Shown: piece by piece, positions 63,899 to 64,000 of the stretch
How the letters are laid out: every line of letters begins with the position of its first letter
Position numbering within the stretch: the first letter of the stretch is position 1
Assembly (NCBI GenBank): GCA_964540905.1
Contig: CAZIOS010000011.1
Location: 1-64,000 of the forward strand
Origin: VAYN01 sp964540905
GTDB lineage: Bacteria; Actinomycetota; Thermoleophilia; Solirubrobacterales; 70-9
Length of the DNA stretch: 64,000 nt
Reading direction: 5' to 3'
Position numbers and translations under genes: made by a program
The notes under the pieces: generated by a model
The model's input: the letters and a program-made list of their open reading frames with translations, nothing else
What the model was told of the DNA's origin: nothing
Databases searched by the model: none

Positions 63899-64000
63899 TC
63901 AGGCCGCGAGCGGGGCCTCGGCCTCTTTTCCGACCCTGAAGGCGGTGACGATCGCCGCGGGTCGCTCGCCGAGCGAGTCCCTACGATCTTTTGCAGATGG
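63899..64000 (-). CDS. 3' end of an unidentified gene
   Basis: An open frame enters from the right edge and stops at 63899-63901. The last residues read GERPAAIVTAFRVGKEAEAP followed by LAA. Tail-to-tail with the response regulator. Too short to identify. Confidence 0.4.
   Translation of the reverse strand, partial: PSAKDRRDSLGERPAAIVTAFRVGKEAEAPLAA

Noticed and set aside
1..64000. CRISPR array, tRNA or rRNA gene
   Set aside because: No regularly spaced direct repeats, no cloverleaf with a T-loop GTTCGA-type core in a non-coding context, and no rRNA-like stretch were found by reading.

Overview
The window is very GC-rich (about 70 % or more by eye), almost entirely coding, and packed with 1-8 bp ATGA/GTGA-type gene overlaps. 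Many starts are GTG or TTG, and no tRNA, rRNA or CRISPR array was seen. A 14-subunit nuo operon, a class II (B12) ribonucleotide reductase, a topA-tmk-holB cluster with an archaeal-looking topoisomerase, F420-type and SCO4226-type proteins and many two-component systems suggest an actinobacterium, most likely class Thermoleophilia (Solirubrobacterales). The taxonomic placement is inference.

Layout. 0.2-3.1 kb: a divergent ThyX-family protein and a secreted SGNH esterase. 3.1-6.2 kb (minus): VOC protein, AEC transporter and acyl-CoA ligase, downstream of nuoN. 6.2-21.3 kb (minus): nuoA-N for respiratory complex I, interrupted between nuoI and nuoJ by a DUF4242 gene on the opposite strand. 21.4-24.1 kb: a small membrane protein, an F420-type reductase, a VOC protein and two converging toxin-antitoxin pairs (RHH/MazF and Phd/VapC). 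24.1-30.9 kb: flavin reductase, cytochrome c lipoprotein, serS, a NarL-type regulator, msrB, a CAP-domain protein, thioesterase, MFS and HAD phosphatase. 30.9-42.5 kb (plus): a MacB-like ABC exporter followed by a potassium block (kdpD C-half, kdpE, a 40-codon ORF, kdpF, A, C, B, kdpD N-half, Usp). 42.5-48.5 kb (minus): an NRAMP-related transporter, an MgtE-N/CBS protein, a lipase and an unknown membrane-protein operon. 48.6-54.7 kb: nrdJ with a 16-codon cysteine-rich upstream ORF, a PAQR protein, a flavin reductase, YceI/MarR and a siroheme gene. 54.8-64 kb: an epimerase, topA-tmk-holB, tiny membrane ORFs, DUF2304/GT2 and a two-component system.

The most unusual layer is a set of dispersed palindromes. 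At least 13 hairpin-forming elements were found by eye. They fall into several sequence families, each with two copies in the window: 51-202 with 63031-63193, 3076-3115 with 17894-17941, 11562-11623 with 14405-14523, and 15016-15052 with 21836-21878. Others are single copies. Some are intergenic, between convergent genes or near ribosome binding sites. At least seven lie inside reading frames (nuoJ, nuoG twice, nuoE, a HAD phosphatase, galE, holB), which stay open and gain a short low-complexity peptide. The last 21 residues of NuoJ are encoded entirely by a perfect 20-bp-arm palindrome. This resembles in principle the protein-coding palindromic elements known from Rickettsia, but the sequences differ, and I do not recognise them.

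Other points: kdp genes in the order F-A-C-B with kdpD split into two separated genes, two genes whose best start is not ATG/GTG/TTG (AEC transporter and vapC), and several short genes that automated annotation could miss.
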